Shown here piece after piece: positions 1 to 12,468 of a DNA stretch of 64,000 bases. How positions within the stretch are numbered: the stretch's first letter is position 1; every line of letters begins with the position of its first letter. Source of the stretch: Heterodera schachtii (Eukaryota; Nematoda; Chromadorea; Rhabditida; Heteroderidae); NCBI GenBank assembly GCA_023374025.1, contig SIJG01000006.1, positions 420,087 through 484,086 on the forward strand, in the 5' to 3' direction. The translations under genes and the position numbers were made by a program. The notes below the pieces were generated by a model that was not told the DNA's origin, did not search any database, and worked only from the letters and a program-made list of their open reading frames with translations.

Positions 1-2656
1 CTTCAAATTTGTGCCGTCCTTTGGTACGATATTTTATCAAAAATAATATTTTAAAATTAAAATTAAATAGTAATATTGCTCAAACAAATAATAAACAAAT
101 CTTTTCCCATTGCTTCCTACATTGCTTTGTACCCTATCTTCAAGAGCAATACAAGAAAACGTGTCAAAGAAATTGAAAAAACAAAATTAAAAATACTTAT
201 TACCTTAAGAATTTCATTAATTAATATTTATTCATTTTCAATAATAATGAAAAATATAATAATATTTGATTTTGTTCTAATAGAAGAAAATAATATATGC
301 CGAATTAAAAATTTATTATTCATTTGAAAATAAAAGTAACGGAATTTTCACATCAGAAACCAATCAGAGAATTTTATTCTTGTTTCTGCTGATGATTATA
401 ATTACGATAATATAATTATACAAACACCGAGGTCACAAATGCATTTTGATTCGTTTTACCATAAATGAATTAAATAATGAAGTAAAATAATTCTAAATAA
501 TTAATTCATGTCAACAACAACAATAATAAAAAGCTAATTTAAAATAAAAGCAATTATTTCATATTACCCTTATAAAAAATTTTAATATAAAAAGCAAATT
601 TAAATTATGCTTAGATTAAATATTATGAAAAGCAACGCAACGATTATTATGTCTGAATGTTCTGCGAACACGAGAATAAGAATAATTGAAAATAATGAAC
701 GATAAATAAATATTAAAAATATATAGAATAATTGTTCATGAATATTTAGCAATTTTTGCAAATAATTATTTTCTAAATATGGCTAGAAGAAATGACCATA
801 TTTTAAGTGACAGAAAAATCAAGTTTTTGTTGACGTGTAACTTTAACAATTAACAAAATCTTATTTTTTTAGACTCAAAAAATTTGAAATAACATAATAA
901 TTTGAAGAAAATCAAAAATATAAAAAATAAAAATTAAACAAATAAGTTATTCATAAATTTGAAATATTTGAAGAAATAAATAAATAAATAATCAATATTA
1001 AAAAATAGTGAGTCGAAAGATGCAAGAAAAGAAACAATTTCAAAAGAAAAGAGTTAATAGTAAAATATATTTATTCATTGGAACAAACATATAAAAAGAG
1101 AAATAAAATTTTTTTTTGTCTATTAGTTATTTTTTAGTAAAATTAAATACCAAATTCACTTAATTAGTAAAAACTTTTTTCAATAAAAAAAAACATTGAG
1201 AAAATGATAATAATAAATTCATTGTTTTTTTCAAATAAAATTTATAAATCACTTTAGATGTGGCCATTTTTGTCTACTTAAATGAACGGCAACCTAACCA
1301 AAAAAAAATTGAAAATGAGATATCTTAAATAGTAAAAATTAATAGATCAATATGTTTTAATCTAAAATAGATCAAATAAAAATTTTAAAAATTCAATAAA
1401 ATTGTATCTAAAACGAGCAAACGAATTTTTGGGCGACATAAGACCATTTAAAAACTATGAACGAGGGTGCTGTGGAAAACGAGTGTTTTAAAACAATATA
1501 TAAAAATTATAGAAAATATAAAATAAAAATATTTATTCAAAATCTTTTTTTGTGGAAAATAAAAATTTTTAATACAAATTAGAAAAACATTTCTAAAAAA
1601 TTTTAAACGTTACAATCATGCAAATACATTAAGAAATTTGTAATTAGTAAATTAAAATAAATATCTTTTAAATTTTGTGCCTCGAATACTAAATTATTAA
1701 AAATAAAAATAATCTAAGAAAATGAAATAATGTTTTAATTATCAGGTTATTTATGAAGAAGCTAATTTAATTTAAAATTTAATTAATTTTAAACTGATGA
1801 TTCGAGTATTCGACGACGAGAACTTGCTTGGAGAGGACGAAATTAACGATTTAAACTGGTTATTACAACTAATACGAGAAACATATTATAACAAGGTTTA
1901 ATTATTCAAAATAAAGAAAGGCAACATAAATTAAAAAATCTAAATAAATAAAATCTTATTAGAAATTACGTATATCAATCAAATGATTATAAAATACTAT
2001 CGTTCTTTAAAATTTAAATAAACATTATTAAAATTAAAATATTAAATTTATACTTGGACAAAACAAAACGTCATAGAGATTAGATGGAAACAGCTATAAT
2101 TACAGAAACAAATATTGTTTGCATAAATATTGTCATAAATTATAATAATGTTTTGTTAAATAAATTATAATTATATTATAGCAAATAATAAAAAGTTATT
2201 AAATATCTCACTTTTTTTATTCTGAAAAATAAATAATAAAGAGTTGGAACAATAAGATCCTTTCTTATTAATTATTATAATAGCCATATTGATTTTATTT
2301 GTATTCGTTGTGTATGCATATATCCATCAATAAACTTTGAATCTGAAATTTAAAAAAAAAGGAATTTCAAAAAAGTTTATCTAAGGTGATAAATATTTTA
2401 AAAATGTATGATGTCAAAAATACAAATTCCAATATCAAAACAATCATTATTTAAATTAAAATTGTAATGTAAAATTTCTTTAGACTTCAAATAAATGCAT
2501 AGACATTGGTGGATGAATTAATTTCTTAAAATATCTTTAATTTTGTGCCTTCTTCTATAAAATAATTCAGATTAGACATAAAAATTTGGAATTAATAATA
2601 AGAAATTTGGATGGAAAATGAAGCGGTCCATCAGCAAAAAATACCAAGCAGCAAAC

Positions 2657-2694
2657 AAGATGGTGGTGGCGACATGAACACCACCCACCATCTT
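2657..2694. repeat. Small GC-richer hairpin
   Basis: The left arm AAGATGGTGGTGG pairs with the right arm CACCACCCACCATCTT across a short loop, with one bulge. It is one of the few GC-rich words in the first 6 kb. Function unknown; it could be part of an old foldback element. Confidence 0.4.
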
Positions 2695-4499
2695 CGTATA
2701 ATTACGTCTTTAATGACTTTTTTATTTGTTGAATTAAAAATATAATACATGCTTTAAAGTAATTAACGAATCTAAATCAATTATTTCATTCTGTATTTCA
2801 ATCTATTAGGAGGAAAACTTCGGATAAATTCAATAAATTCTTTTTATTAAATGTTTTTAAAATGACATTTTTTCGGTTTTAGTGTAAAATTGAAAAAAAA
2901 GAGTAGTTCGGGCTCCGCATTGCCAAAGGCACTTTGGCTCGGGAAATTTTTTTAGAAATTTCTATTGCAAATTTTTTGATATTCATATTACGAACAATAA
3001 AAATTTAGTTTAATCGATTTATATATAGAATTCAATAACCGAATGTATAAAATTATTTCTTGAATTTTTACAAAATTATTTAAATTATGATACAATTATT
3101 ATTGAAAAGTTTTCAATACATTTTAAATACCTTACAATGCAAAATGATATCTAAAGCAAAAGTAATATTTTATAATTTCGATTAAATTAAAAGAAAATAC
3201 GAAGAAATCATATTTGATTATATAATTAACTGACCGCAAAGGTCAATTAGACAAAACAAACGAATATAATAAAAATAGTTGTGCACAGGTAATTTAAAAA
3301 CAATCAAAAACATTGTAATTGTGTAAAAAACTTCATAATAAAATTATAAATCATGTTTTCATACAAAATAAAATAAAATAGAGAAACTAAGCGAATTTTT
3401 TTTTTATTATTCTTCGTGTTTATTGTGGAGCTTCACTAATACGAAAATACAGAAAGCTACTTTAATATATAAGTGAATGGCTTCTATCTGAAGATTGATA
3501 CGACTTAGAACTCATTTTTATAATTTAAAAATAGTTATAAAAACACAAAAAAAAACATACAAATTTAAATCAAATAAATTTATGTTATATAAAATTTAAA
3601 TTAACCGACTACCTTTGCCTTACCAAACATTTAAAATGATAATACACTGAAAATTTATTTTTAATAAATAAAAATGTTGATAAAAAATTATCAGGAATGT
3701 AATTTTTAATTAAACATTTGCACGTTTTGACTAAATGCCAAAAATGTGAATATTTAGAGATAAAAAAGCAATAAAAATTATAGTCAAAACAAAAAAGAAT
3801 AATAATATAAAAAATATTTTCAAAAAGATAAAATAAAAATAGAACTTTAAAAAACAACGATTAAGAAAAAATTGTGTAATGGCTTGCGCAACGCAAGAGT
3901 ACCCAAAAATATATATTTAGAAAATCATGAATATTATCAAATATTCAAATTAATATGAGATCCATTTAAATTCTTCCAGTGAATAAACCAAAATTTCTAA
4001 ATTATTAATTTTCAACGACTTCCATTACAACAAATAATTCAGAAGCGGGAGTTTAAAAACAAATTAATATTTACAATTAAAAAAAAATTGAAAAAGGATT
4101 AAGTCAGTAGTTTAATTTATTTTAAAAATAATTAATATTTTATGTGACGAAAACGTAAGCACCGCAGAACAATCATTAGATTACAAGAGTTTAAAAAACA
4201 TATTTGTTTTAATTAAAAAACTAAATCAGTAATTTCATTTATTGTGAAAAATATTTATATTTTAATAGGACGAAAAATTCATATTTAATCGAAAACTTAA
4301 CAAATAATAATGCTCAAACAAAAACGTATCAATAATCACCTTAACTTATTTATTTAACTCGTTCATGTGGTTAGAAAAATTTCTATATTTATTTTTAAAA
4401 ATACAAAAAATTTAAGATTAAAGATTATATTTAAACAATTTTTCTCCTAAATAAGTTATTAAAATTAAAATCTTCTGCAATTTTTAAAATACATTAACA

Positions 4500-4775
4500 T
4501 TGCGCCTCCCACATTTGCGCCCCCGGCATTACACGTTAATTTTTCGCTTATTTTAAAAAAAAACTACTGACATTTAAATAACCCTTTTATACATTCCTAC
4601 AAGCCATTAACAAAAGTTTATCAATCAAATTGCTATTTTTAATATAAATAAATTTTCAATTTTACAAAAGTTAACCTAAAACTTAAATAGCTGTGGTAAA
4701 AATTAGCTACTGGTGAAAAAAATGCAAAAAAAAGTAAATGCTAGGGGCGCAAATGTAGGAGGCGCAAAAGTGGAG
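4500..4775. mobile_element. Foldback element with GCGCC-rich arms
   Basis: The left arm (about 4500-4535) reads GCGCCTCCCACATTTGCGCC and is repeated in reverse complement at about 4735-4770 (GGGGCGCAAATGTAGGAGGC). Between the arms is A+T-rich filler. The right side carries an extra partial repeat (GTGGAGGCGAAAATGTGG). The word ACATTTGCGC recurs at about 27335-27372, so this is a dispersed family. I could not define a target duplication. Confidence 0.5.
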
Positions 4776-5995
4776 GCGAAAATGTGGCAGTTCCATTTAA
4801 ATTAATATTATTTTATAACATAAAAATTAAAAGAATAAATATGAATGTTTTTATGGAACCAAAAAGAAATTGATAGCTTACTTAAAAAATAAACGAAAAT
4901 GAAATTAATAAACTAATTTGAAGAACCTTTTTTTTTAGTTTAGTTTAACTAAAAATATGTCATTGGCTGGCAAATAATTAAACCACAACATCAAATCTAA
5001 AATTAAAAGTTAAATAAAGAAAAAATTCTTGAAATAAATAATATAATTATTTAGATCCAAATGAACACTTCATCCTTCATTCCACATACAATATATGCAG
5101 AGCATGAGCATGATGAAAGAGTTAAAAATATACCAAAAATAGGCAAATTTTTTCAAAAAATAATATATAAACTTATCATTAATATTTAAAAAATTTGACG
5201 ATTTTATCTATAAAAATACGTCAATCTTTTACGGACATTCATCATGGCGTCAAATTTAATATTTAATTAAACTAATGTTGTTATGAGAATGTAAAATCTA
5301 AATAAAAATTTATAAAAATAACAACTTTTACTGAAAAAAAAAAAAATAAGTTTAATTAAAAAATTTGTTTAAAATATTTAAAAAGACATTTTTCAAAAAA
5401 TAAAATAAATTACTATAAAATATAAATTTTCTGAGAAGAAATAAATTTGCAACAAAGCTTAATCAGTCTCGCTTGTAATGATTCTAAATAAAATAAAATA
5501 TCAAATAAATCAAAATTAATTTAGAAAAAACATAAAATAAAAACCAAACAACAAGGAAATTAATTAATGCAAATTTTAATATTTTTTATGTAATTAAAAT
5601 GTGTATGATTTTTACTAACCCTTGGGCTCGCCAATATCGACATTTGCACTGGAAAAAGAGAGAGTTTGAAGATCAAGTTTATTTTCAACTGAATCTTTTT
5701 AATTAAAACAAAAATTAAGATGAATCAATTCTTGTGCTGTGATTTAAAATTTATTTTCATAAAAACTAATTTGAACAAAAATGGAAAACAATTAGTATAC
5801 ATTTTTTCTAAATTATTACATTCCACAAAACATTTCATCATTAAACACATGCTGTAGAGAAGATTTAAAAAGCAAATTTATTTTACAATAAAAAATTAAA
5901 AACGATTTAGTCAGTAATTTAATTGATCGTAAAAAATAATTAATATTCTAATGGGATGGCAACAAATTACTTTCGCTGAATAAGCACTCAGAAAA

Positions 5996-6815
5996 ATTAT
6001 TAGATCAACTCGAACAAATTGGAGCTGAAAATAAAAATGCAACAACAAAAGCCATTTGACCAAATATTTGGAGAAAAATGGGAAGAAAAAGAATAAAAAC
6101 AACGAAATGAGAAGAAAAAAAGAGAAATTATTGAAAAATATTACAAAATAAAAGAGAAAATTAAGCAAAAAGGAAGAAAATACCCAAAGAATGAATGGAA
6201 TAAAATTAATACGAAAATAGCGAAAAATTTGGAAACAAATGATACTTATATTAAAAATTGGATTAAAGAATTTGGTCTCCAAAAAAATAAAAGTCACAAA
6301 TCAAAAAGTGACGAACAAAAATGGGAAATTGTCCAAAATTTTCTTGAAATGACAAATGAATTTAAACAAAAAAGAAAATATACAAAAAAAGAATGGAATA
6401 AAAATTATGTCGAAATTTGTAAGAAAATTGGAGTTAGCCAAAGAATAATTAATAAATGGAAGAAACAATTTGGAATTAGTAACAAAAGAATAACGGTGAA
6501 AGAAAAAACGGAAAAAATGAAAATGTATGAAATGAATTTAAAGAGAAAAGAAAATATTCAAGAAAAGAATGGGACCAAAATTATGCCGAAATTTGCAAGA
6601 AAATTGGAGTTTGCTCTGGAACAATTTTTAAATGGATGAAACAATTTGGAATTAGCAAGAAAAGAATAACGGAAAAAGAAAAAATGGAAAAAATTAAAAT
6701 TTATTGGCAAATAAAAAGACAAAACCCAAAAATTAGTGATCGGAAAATTGCGAAAATGATAAATACTTCAGAGAAGAACATTCGAAGATGGAAAGCCATT
6801 CAATTTTTAGAATAA
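5996..6815 (+). pseudogene. HTH-repeat secreted family, copy 1 (four-unit variant)
   Basis: A plus-strand member of the signal-peptide/HTH family. The signal region has lost its frame, and an in-frame stop follows the WEEKE block (about 6093). The reading frame then runs through unit 1 (KINTKIAKNLETNDTY) and unit 2 (VEICKKIGVSQRIINKWKK). A second copy of unit 2 follows in another frame (AEICKKIGV around 6580-6620), then unit 3 ending IRRWKAIQFLE. So this copy has four HTH units rather than three, probably by internal duplication. The breaks make it a pseudogene. Its 3' flank resembles the flank at 27155-27330. Confidence 0.8.
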
Positions 6816-7471
6816 GAATTTTAAATATTTCTTGCAAATTTCTCAAAAAATTTTCGAATTTATTTGTTTCATTTATTTTAAATGGCTTTTAATTTTGTTT
6901 ATATGAATAGATAAAAGCCCTAAGATTTCTCCTCTATTATTTTGTTAAATAATTTTTTTAATTAAATTTAAAAAAATTATACGCAAAATTAAAAAAGTTA
7001 ACTCGTTCAGTTTTTATATTTTCAGTCTTGAGAAAATGTTTTTTAAATTTTCAACATTTTACCTTAATAATTCTAAAATTTGACTAACATTTTCTAATTT
7101 TTAGGAAATGCTTTTTCTGATCAGTTCAGAAAAATTATGGAGGACGAAAATTTTCAAAAAATAAATTAAACAATAATTAAAGAACAAATTAAGGACACCC
7201 TAATCCAAGAAGCTGGATCCATAAATATTTTGAATCTTATTTTTTTTTAAATCAATTTATAATATATAATAATTAATTAATTAATTTAATTTTGTATTTT
7301 ATTGAAAAAATATTTTCCCATCAATTCGATAAAATTTGTTCCTATTTTTAAACCGATTAAAAACAGAGAATGAACCAAAATTTTTTACGGTTATTTAAAA
7401 GTTAAAAATTATGCAACAAAATAATTTAAAAAAATTTGTCAATAAATGTATAAAATTCTCAAGCAATATTT
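6816..7471. other. Intergenic region between convergent family copies
   Basis: This lies between the 3' ends of copy 1 (plus) and copy 2 (minus). It holds family 3' flank sequence on both sides, such as the TTTTAAATATTTCTTGCAAA block after copy 1 and the reverse of the CGACTAAAAATT...ATGCAACAAAATAAT block before copy 2. The part near 7020-7080 recurs at about 43155-43215. No gene seen. Confidence 0.5.
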
Positions 7472-8203
7472 TCATAAAAATTCAAATGCCTCCATATTTT
7501 CTTCTCCAAATTTGGCTTTCCATATGCAAATGTTCTTTGCCGAAGTATTTATCATTTTGGCAATTTCCTTGTCACTCATTTTTGGATTTTCTTTTTTAAT
7601 TTTCCAATAAATTTTCATTTTTTCAATTTTTCTTTCATTGTTAATTTACTGCGAATGCCAAATTGTTTCTTCCATTTTTCAATTATGAACCAATTTTCTT
7701 ACAAATTTCGGCAAAATTTTGGCGCCATTCATTATTCCATAACCAACTCCAATTTTCTTACAAATTTCGGCATAATTTTTGTTCCATTTTTTGGTCGAAT
7801 ATTTTCTTTTTTGCTTAAATTCGTTTTACATTCTAATAAATTTCTGTACAATTTCTAATTTTTGTTCATCACTTTTTGATTTGTAATTTTTAATTATTTG
7901 GAGACCAAATTCTTTAATCCATTTTTTAATATAATAATGATTTGTCCCCGAAATTTTCGCTATTTTCGTATTAATTTTACTCCATTCTTTTGCTGTATAT
8001 TTTCTTCCTTTTTGTTTAATTTTCTCTTTTATTTTAAAATATTTTCTTATTATTTCCCGTTTCTTCTGTTCAATTTGCGCTTTTTCTTCCCATTTTTCGC
8101 CAAATATTTCATCAAATGATTTTTGTTGAAGTTTTGTCCCTTTTAATTCAATTGTACTAATTAGGGCAATTAAAATCAAACAGAATAATAGTAATAATTT
8201 CAT
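7472..8203 (-). pseudogene. HTH-repeat secreted family, copy 2
   Basis: It starts MKLLLLFCLILIALIS, a good signal peptide, then KSFDEIFGEKWEEK and an intact unit 1 (KIAKISGTNHYYIKKWIKEFG). An early stop after IVQKFIRM (about 7826) ends the open frame at 125 codons. Unit 2 and unit 3 sequence continues downstream in broken frames to the C-terminal coding NMEAFEFL and stop at 7472-7474. Unit 2 appears partly duplicated or rearranged around 7680-7780. If translated as is, it would give a short one-unit secreted protein. Confidence 0.8.
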
Positions 8204-9091
8204 TTTTCTGAAATTATATTCCTAAATATTAATTTATATAATATATTTTTTAATAAATCCAATTTATTCATTTTAGTCAATTAAGAGCCTTTTTATTCAC
8301 ATGAAAAAAGCTCAATTCTACTGAATTTCAGGAAAAAATCTTCAATTTAGAAAAAATGATGATTCCTCCCTACTGATCAGATTTATTTAAAAGAAAAATT
8401 TTTAAATTAAATAATTTTTTTTTTACTCTACTGATCAAAAAAAGGAAAAAATTAAATTTTCTGGAAAATAAAGTGAAAATCAGAAAGTAAATGATTAAAA
8501 ATTACAAAATGATGAAAAATAGTAATCCAAACATTTTAAAATATAAAAAAATATTTTTTGGAAAAGCTAGATTGATTTAGAGCTATTAAACAACGAAACC
8601 ACATAATCCGAAGATTTATTTGATGAAAAAAAAAATTCATAATTAAAATTTATTTTAGTTCTTCGGAAATTCTTCATCCCTAGCAGATAGATATTTCGTT
8701 AAAATCACGAATCAAATTTATTTGTAAATAATGGTGCTTTTCTTCCCTACTGATCACATTTATTTAAAATAAATTATTTTTATTAAATAATTTATTTTAT
8801 TTTTACTCTAATTCTCAAAAAAAAGGAAAAAACTAAATTTTTTGGAAAATAAAGTGAAAATCAGAAAGAAAATGATTAAAAATTTATAAAATGATGTGAA
8901 AAATTGGTAATCCAAGCATTTTAAAATAGAAAAAATTATTTTTTAGAAAAACTAGAATGATTTAGAGCTATTAACCAACAAAACCACATAAACTGAGTTT
9001 TACTTGATCAAAAAAAATTCTTAATTAAAATTTATTTTAATACTTCGGGAATTCTTTATAATAAATCTAAACATATTTCGTTAAAAATATA
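8204..9091. repeat. Family 5' flank, tandemly duplicated
   Basis: The upstream block of copy 2 (CTACTGATCA, a TTTATTTAAAA run, GAAAATCAGAAAGTAAATGATT, GATTTAGAGCTATTAA) occurs at about 8353-8690 and again at about 8735-9060. The two are in the same direction with small differences. This looks like a tandem duplication of a regulatory-size segment between copies 2 and 3. No coding sequence seen. Confidence 0.55.
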
Positions 9092-9487
9092 TTATTGACT
9101 GATTTTAGAGTAAATCTCATTTTTTTCTTCATCTGTTTTTGATTTATAGCACTTATGTATTTGCTTTTGGAGACCAAATTCTTTTTTCCATTCATAAATT
9201 GTGGTTCGATTTGTCCCCAAACTTTTCGCTATTTTCATATAAATTTTATTCCATTCTTTTTTTGAATATTTACTTTCTTTTTCCTTTATTTTCTCAATTA
9301 TTTTATAATATTTCCTTATTATTTCCCGTTTCTTCTGTTCATTTTGCGCTTTTTCTTCTTTTTCTTCCCATTTTTCTCCAAATATTTCATCAAATGACTT
9401 TTGTTGCAGTTTTTTCTCTTCCGATTCAATTGAACTAATTAGGGCAATTATAATTAAAATCAAACAGAATAACAGTAATAATTTCAT
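9092..9487 (-). CDS. HTH-repeat secreted family, copy 3 (short, one unit)
   Basis: An open frame of 131 codons from MKLLLLFCLILIIIALISS. It has a signal peptide, the KSFDEIFGEKWEEKEEKAQNEQKK block, one HTH unit (KIAKSLGTNRTTIYEWKKEFG) and a linker (KSKTDEEKNEIYSKISQ), then a stop. An in-frame ATG seven codons upstream (9508) is less likely because it would put charged residues before the hydrophobic core. Units 2 and 3 are missing, so this is a 3'-truncated member. Whether it is a functional short form or a relic cannot be told from sequence; the frame itself is unbroken. Confidence 0.6.
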   Translation of the reverse strand: MKLLLLFCLILIIIALISSIESEEKKLQQKSFDEIFGEKWEEKEEKAQNEQKKREIIRKYYKIIEKIKEKESKYSKKEWNKIYMKIAKSLGTNRTTIYEWKKEFGLQKQIHKCYKSKTDEEKNEIYSKISQ

Positions 9488-9860
9488 TTTCCGCGATAAT
9501 ATTCCCAAAAATCCATTTATATAATTTATTTTTTAATTAAATATTTCATTTTAGTCCATTCAGAGGCTTTTTGTTCACATGAAACACTCACAATTCTACT
9601 GAATTTCCGGAAAAAACCACATAATCCAATTTATTAGAAAAATATGGTGATTTCATTCATCTACTGATCACATTTGTTTAAAAGATAAATATTTATTAAA
9701 AATAAATTACTCTACTTATGACAAAAGGAAAAAATTAAAATTTTTTTGTTGGGAATTAAAGAGAAAAAGTCGGAAGTGAGTGATTAGAAAATTGCAAAAA
9801 TTATCACAATTAAGGAATACTATTTTTTTAAATCAAAAAATTTTTACATTTATAATAATA
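9488..9860 (-). promoter_or_regulatory. Conserved 5' flank of copy 3
   Basis: It contains the family's shared upstream words in the usual order away from the ATG: TTCACATGAAA, CTACTGATCACATTTGTTTAAAA, AAAGTCGGAAGTGAGTGATTAGAAAATTGCAAAAATTATC. The block is shared with copies at 15, 20, 26, 28, 33, 39, 41, 44, 47 and 52 kb. Strong conservation outside the coding region could mean a promoter, or simply recent duplication of a unit. Confidence 0.45.
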
Positions 9861-9887
9861 AAAAATCTTGTTTATTATTTTTGAGAA

Positions 9888-10070
9888 ATTGTTAAAAAAT
9901 GAATTTATTGCCACAATTATTTTAAATTTTATATAATTGAACAAATGGAAGGCTGAAAAATAAAAAGTTACAACAAAAGAAAATTAATAAAATAAAAAAC
10001 AAAGAAATAATTCGAAAATTTAAAAAAAAAAGAAAAATAATCAAAAATGAAAAAATATTTAAAAATGAAT
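9888..10070 (+). pseudogene. HTH family 5' fragment
   Basis: Plus-strand remnant of the first third of the gene. The part coding the hydrophobic start, then a GAACAA...GGCTGAAAAATAAAAAG stretch and LQQK, is recognisable but full of stops. It ends where a dispersed repeat starts (TGAATTTTCGCC). The same junction recurs at 26765, so fragment and repeat have been duplicated together. Closest relatives are the 37 kb and 16.7 kb fragments (shared EQ-x-GAE-K wording). Confidence 0.55.
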
Positions 10071-11300
10071 TTTCGCCTTTTATTCGAGTCCGAATTCGGG
10101 ATTTAAGATAGGTTGATATGGATGTCAGAGTCGAGCCTTAACTTCTTTTTTAAAAGAGGGTTCACCATCGACCGTAACCGAATTTATTATTTTTATATTT
10201 TTTAGCCCAATTATTATTTAACTTTTTTTTGTTGTTGAATTTTTAGTGTATTTTAGTCGAATTTAAATTTTATCCGAATGATTTTAAACATGTGTAACAA
10301 GGGAACCACTCGAACTGTAAGTCGGAAATGCATATTTGTGATATACCATTGGATAGTGCAGGTGTCACCGCTGTGACGAAAGAATTGGATTGTTAACCAT
10401 TTTTTTATTAATCACCATTATTTGTACCAATTTTTGGCTTATTTAACGATTAATCACACTAATTTACTACCAATTTCCATATGATTTTGCCCCTCGCCCC
10501 CTCATTTTTACCGTATTTAAGTCTCTTCTCGTCACCACTTTTTCACCCTCCATTTGTACCTCCTATTGTAAGTCACTGTTCACACAGAACCAACACAAAT
10601 CCATTCACACTTCATTTAATCACCGATAAATCTGCACCGACGAATAGCTGTCAACCACAAATTAATCACTAATTAATTACTAATCTATACTTGTTAATAA
10701 GGGGAATTAACAGCAGGATCGACTTCTATTGTGAATTTTTAATATTACGGGCCCATAAAAGTAACAAAAAGTTATGAGGCCTCAAAAACGAAAGTTTAGG
10801 CCTAAGGGCCGATTTTCAGCTTTGTTCACTTTCTATTAATTCCCAACCTTTACATTAATTATTATTTTTGCTTATTTTTACTAAAGAAAAACTATCATAC
10901 AATTTTTTAATTTTAAAAAATAATTTTAAAAATTATTCAGTTATATATAGGTACATTAATTAAAATTTATTTATTTTATGTTGAATTTGAACCCGGGATC
11001 CAAAAATGTGAATTTAACCAACTGAGCCACCAATTTTGAGTGAAAACACAGCCAAAATTTCGATTTTTGAGGCCCCATAACTTTTTTTTGTTTCCTGCTA
11101 TGAGTCCGTAATATTAAAAATTCACAATAGAAGTCGACCCTGCTCTATCCAATGGTATATCACAAATATGCATTTCCCGACTTACAGTTCGGGTGGTTCC
11201 CTTGTTAGACATGTTTAAAATCATGCGGATAAAATTTAAATTCGACTAAAATACACTAAAAATCCAAAAAAAAAGTTAAATAATAATTGAATTTGACCAA
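10071..11300. mobile_element. Long inverted repeat composite element
   Basis: A left arm at about 10241-10363 (from TTTTTAGTGTATTTTAGTCG to CCATTGGATAGTGCAGG) is repeated in reverse complement at about 11143-11264. An inner pair of arms starts CAGGATCGACTTC at 10714 and ends GAAGTCGACCCTG at 11142. The flanks at 10081-10140 recur at 26765-26840. No transposase frame is present, so it is non-autonomous. I did not find matching target duplications for the inner element. Confidence 0.55.
10984..11036 (-). repeat. tRNA-derived (SINE-like) segment
   Basis: The reverse strand reads GGTGGCTCAGTTGGTTA, a good A box, followed about 25 bases later by CGGGTTCAAATTC, a fair B box. The arms do not fold into a clean cloverleaf and the anticodon region is short, so this is a tRNA relic or SINE head rather than a tRNA gene. 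It sits inside the inner inverted repeat of the 10.7-11.1 kb element. Confidence 0.45.
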
Positions 11301-11399
11301 TTTTTAACGGTTCTCCTTCACATTGGCAAGCCAACTGCTGATGAAGTTGTCCCGTGCTGGCGCATTTCTTAAATCCGGCAAAATGGAAAACAAAAAAAT

Positions 11400-11765
11400 G
11401 GCTAATATATTAATATATAAATTCATAACTTGGCTCAATTTCAACCAAATTAAAATTTAGTGTTATCATTCAATAGCTTTAATTGTTCTCTTTTCAGAAT
11501 ATGTATTTTCCAAAATTGTTTTACTTAATTATGAAAAAAAGTTATTGTGATAAAATTTCAATGAGTTCTTGAGTCAGCATTTTTTGTCTAGAGCTTTTTT
11601 GAAACTCAATGAATGAAAATTTAAATGAAAATAGAGAATTCTTAAGGCTATCGAATATATAAATTAATTTTGGCTCAATTGTTTTATTTTCAAGACTTCA
11701 AAATTTTAAATGTTTATAATTATAAATGCATGACCATTGCAAAAATTATCAAAATTAAGGAATAG
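11400..11765. repeat. Foldback family, left half
   Basis: It begins with CATAACTTGGCTCAATTTCAACC, written here as CATAACTTGG then CTCAATTTCAACC, and continues through TATCATTCAATAGCTTTAATTG and a middle segment (AGCATTTTTTGTCTAGAGC...). The middle segment is shared with 37965-38170, which carries the opposite arm. A two-armed relative is at 45038-45357. No coding capacity seen. Confidence 0.5.
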
Positions 11766-12084
11766 CATTTAAAATGGAATAAATAATCTTTTCTTAAGAA
11801 AAAAAAAATAATTCAAGGTTCTTAAAGCAGAAAACCAAGTAAATTTGGATTTACTTGATAAAAAAAAATCAAATTCAATTTTATTATTTAAAATAAATTG
11901 TTTCAAATAAATATAATTTAATTCAAATATAATATAAATGTATAATTTTTTTGAGCATATTTCTATTTATTACAATTAATGAAGAAGTTAGAATTTATTA
12001 TATATTTGGATAAAAAAATTTAATCATTTTCGATATTATTTAAAAAATTATAGATTTTTTCGAGAATATTTTGAAAAAATAAAT

Positions 12085-12440
12085 TTATTATTTTTATTCT
12101 GTTTAATTTAATATTAAATGCCCTAATTAGTCTAATTAAATCAAAAATGAAAGAACTACAACAAAAGACATTTGATGAAATTTTTGGAGAAAAATGGGAA
12201 GAAAAAGAAGAAAAAGCGCAAAATGAAAAACCTTTTAAAATAAATAAAAATTAAAGCAAAAAGGAAGAAAAAATTATCCAGGAAAAGAATGGCAACAAAA
12301 TTAATTCGAAAATAGCGAAAAAATTGGGCGGCAAATGAAGCAAAAGTTATGCTGGGATTAAAGAATTTGGCTTTAAAAGACAATACATAAGAGCTACAAA
12401 CCAAAAAGTGATGAAGAAAAAATCTGAAGAAAAAAAATAT
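12085..12440 (+). pseudogene. HTH-repeat family, copy 4a (degraded)
   Basis: Plus-strand relic coding LQQKTFDEIFGEKWEEKEEK from about 12150, then a frame-broken stretch matching the unit 1 approach (KINSKIAKKLG around 12300-12330) and a degraded EFG segment. Stops and deletions occur throughout, including a loss inside the EQKKREIIRK region. It is followed closely by a second family start at 12469. Confidence 0.65.
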
Positions 12441-12468
12441 AAACTTATTTTCGAAAAATTGTTTTAAA

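Larger units (their letters stand above)
1..5990. other. A+T-rich gene-free stretch
   Basis: Nearly six kilobases of A/T-dominated sequence with only short, low-complexity open frames, none of which resembles a protein I know. Poly-A, poly-T and TAAA-type runs are frequent. Two small inverted repeats stand out (2657-2694 and 4500-4775). I see no tRNA, rRNA or splice-framed exon series here. It could be heterochromatic or intergenic DNA. Confidence 0.6.

Noticed and set aside
1..5985. Telomere or subtelomere at the left edge
   Set aside because: No tandem TTAGGC-type or other telomeric array is visible; it is only A+T-rich sequence.
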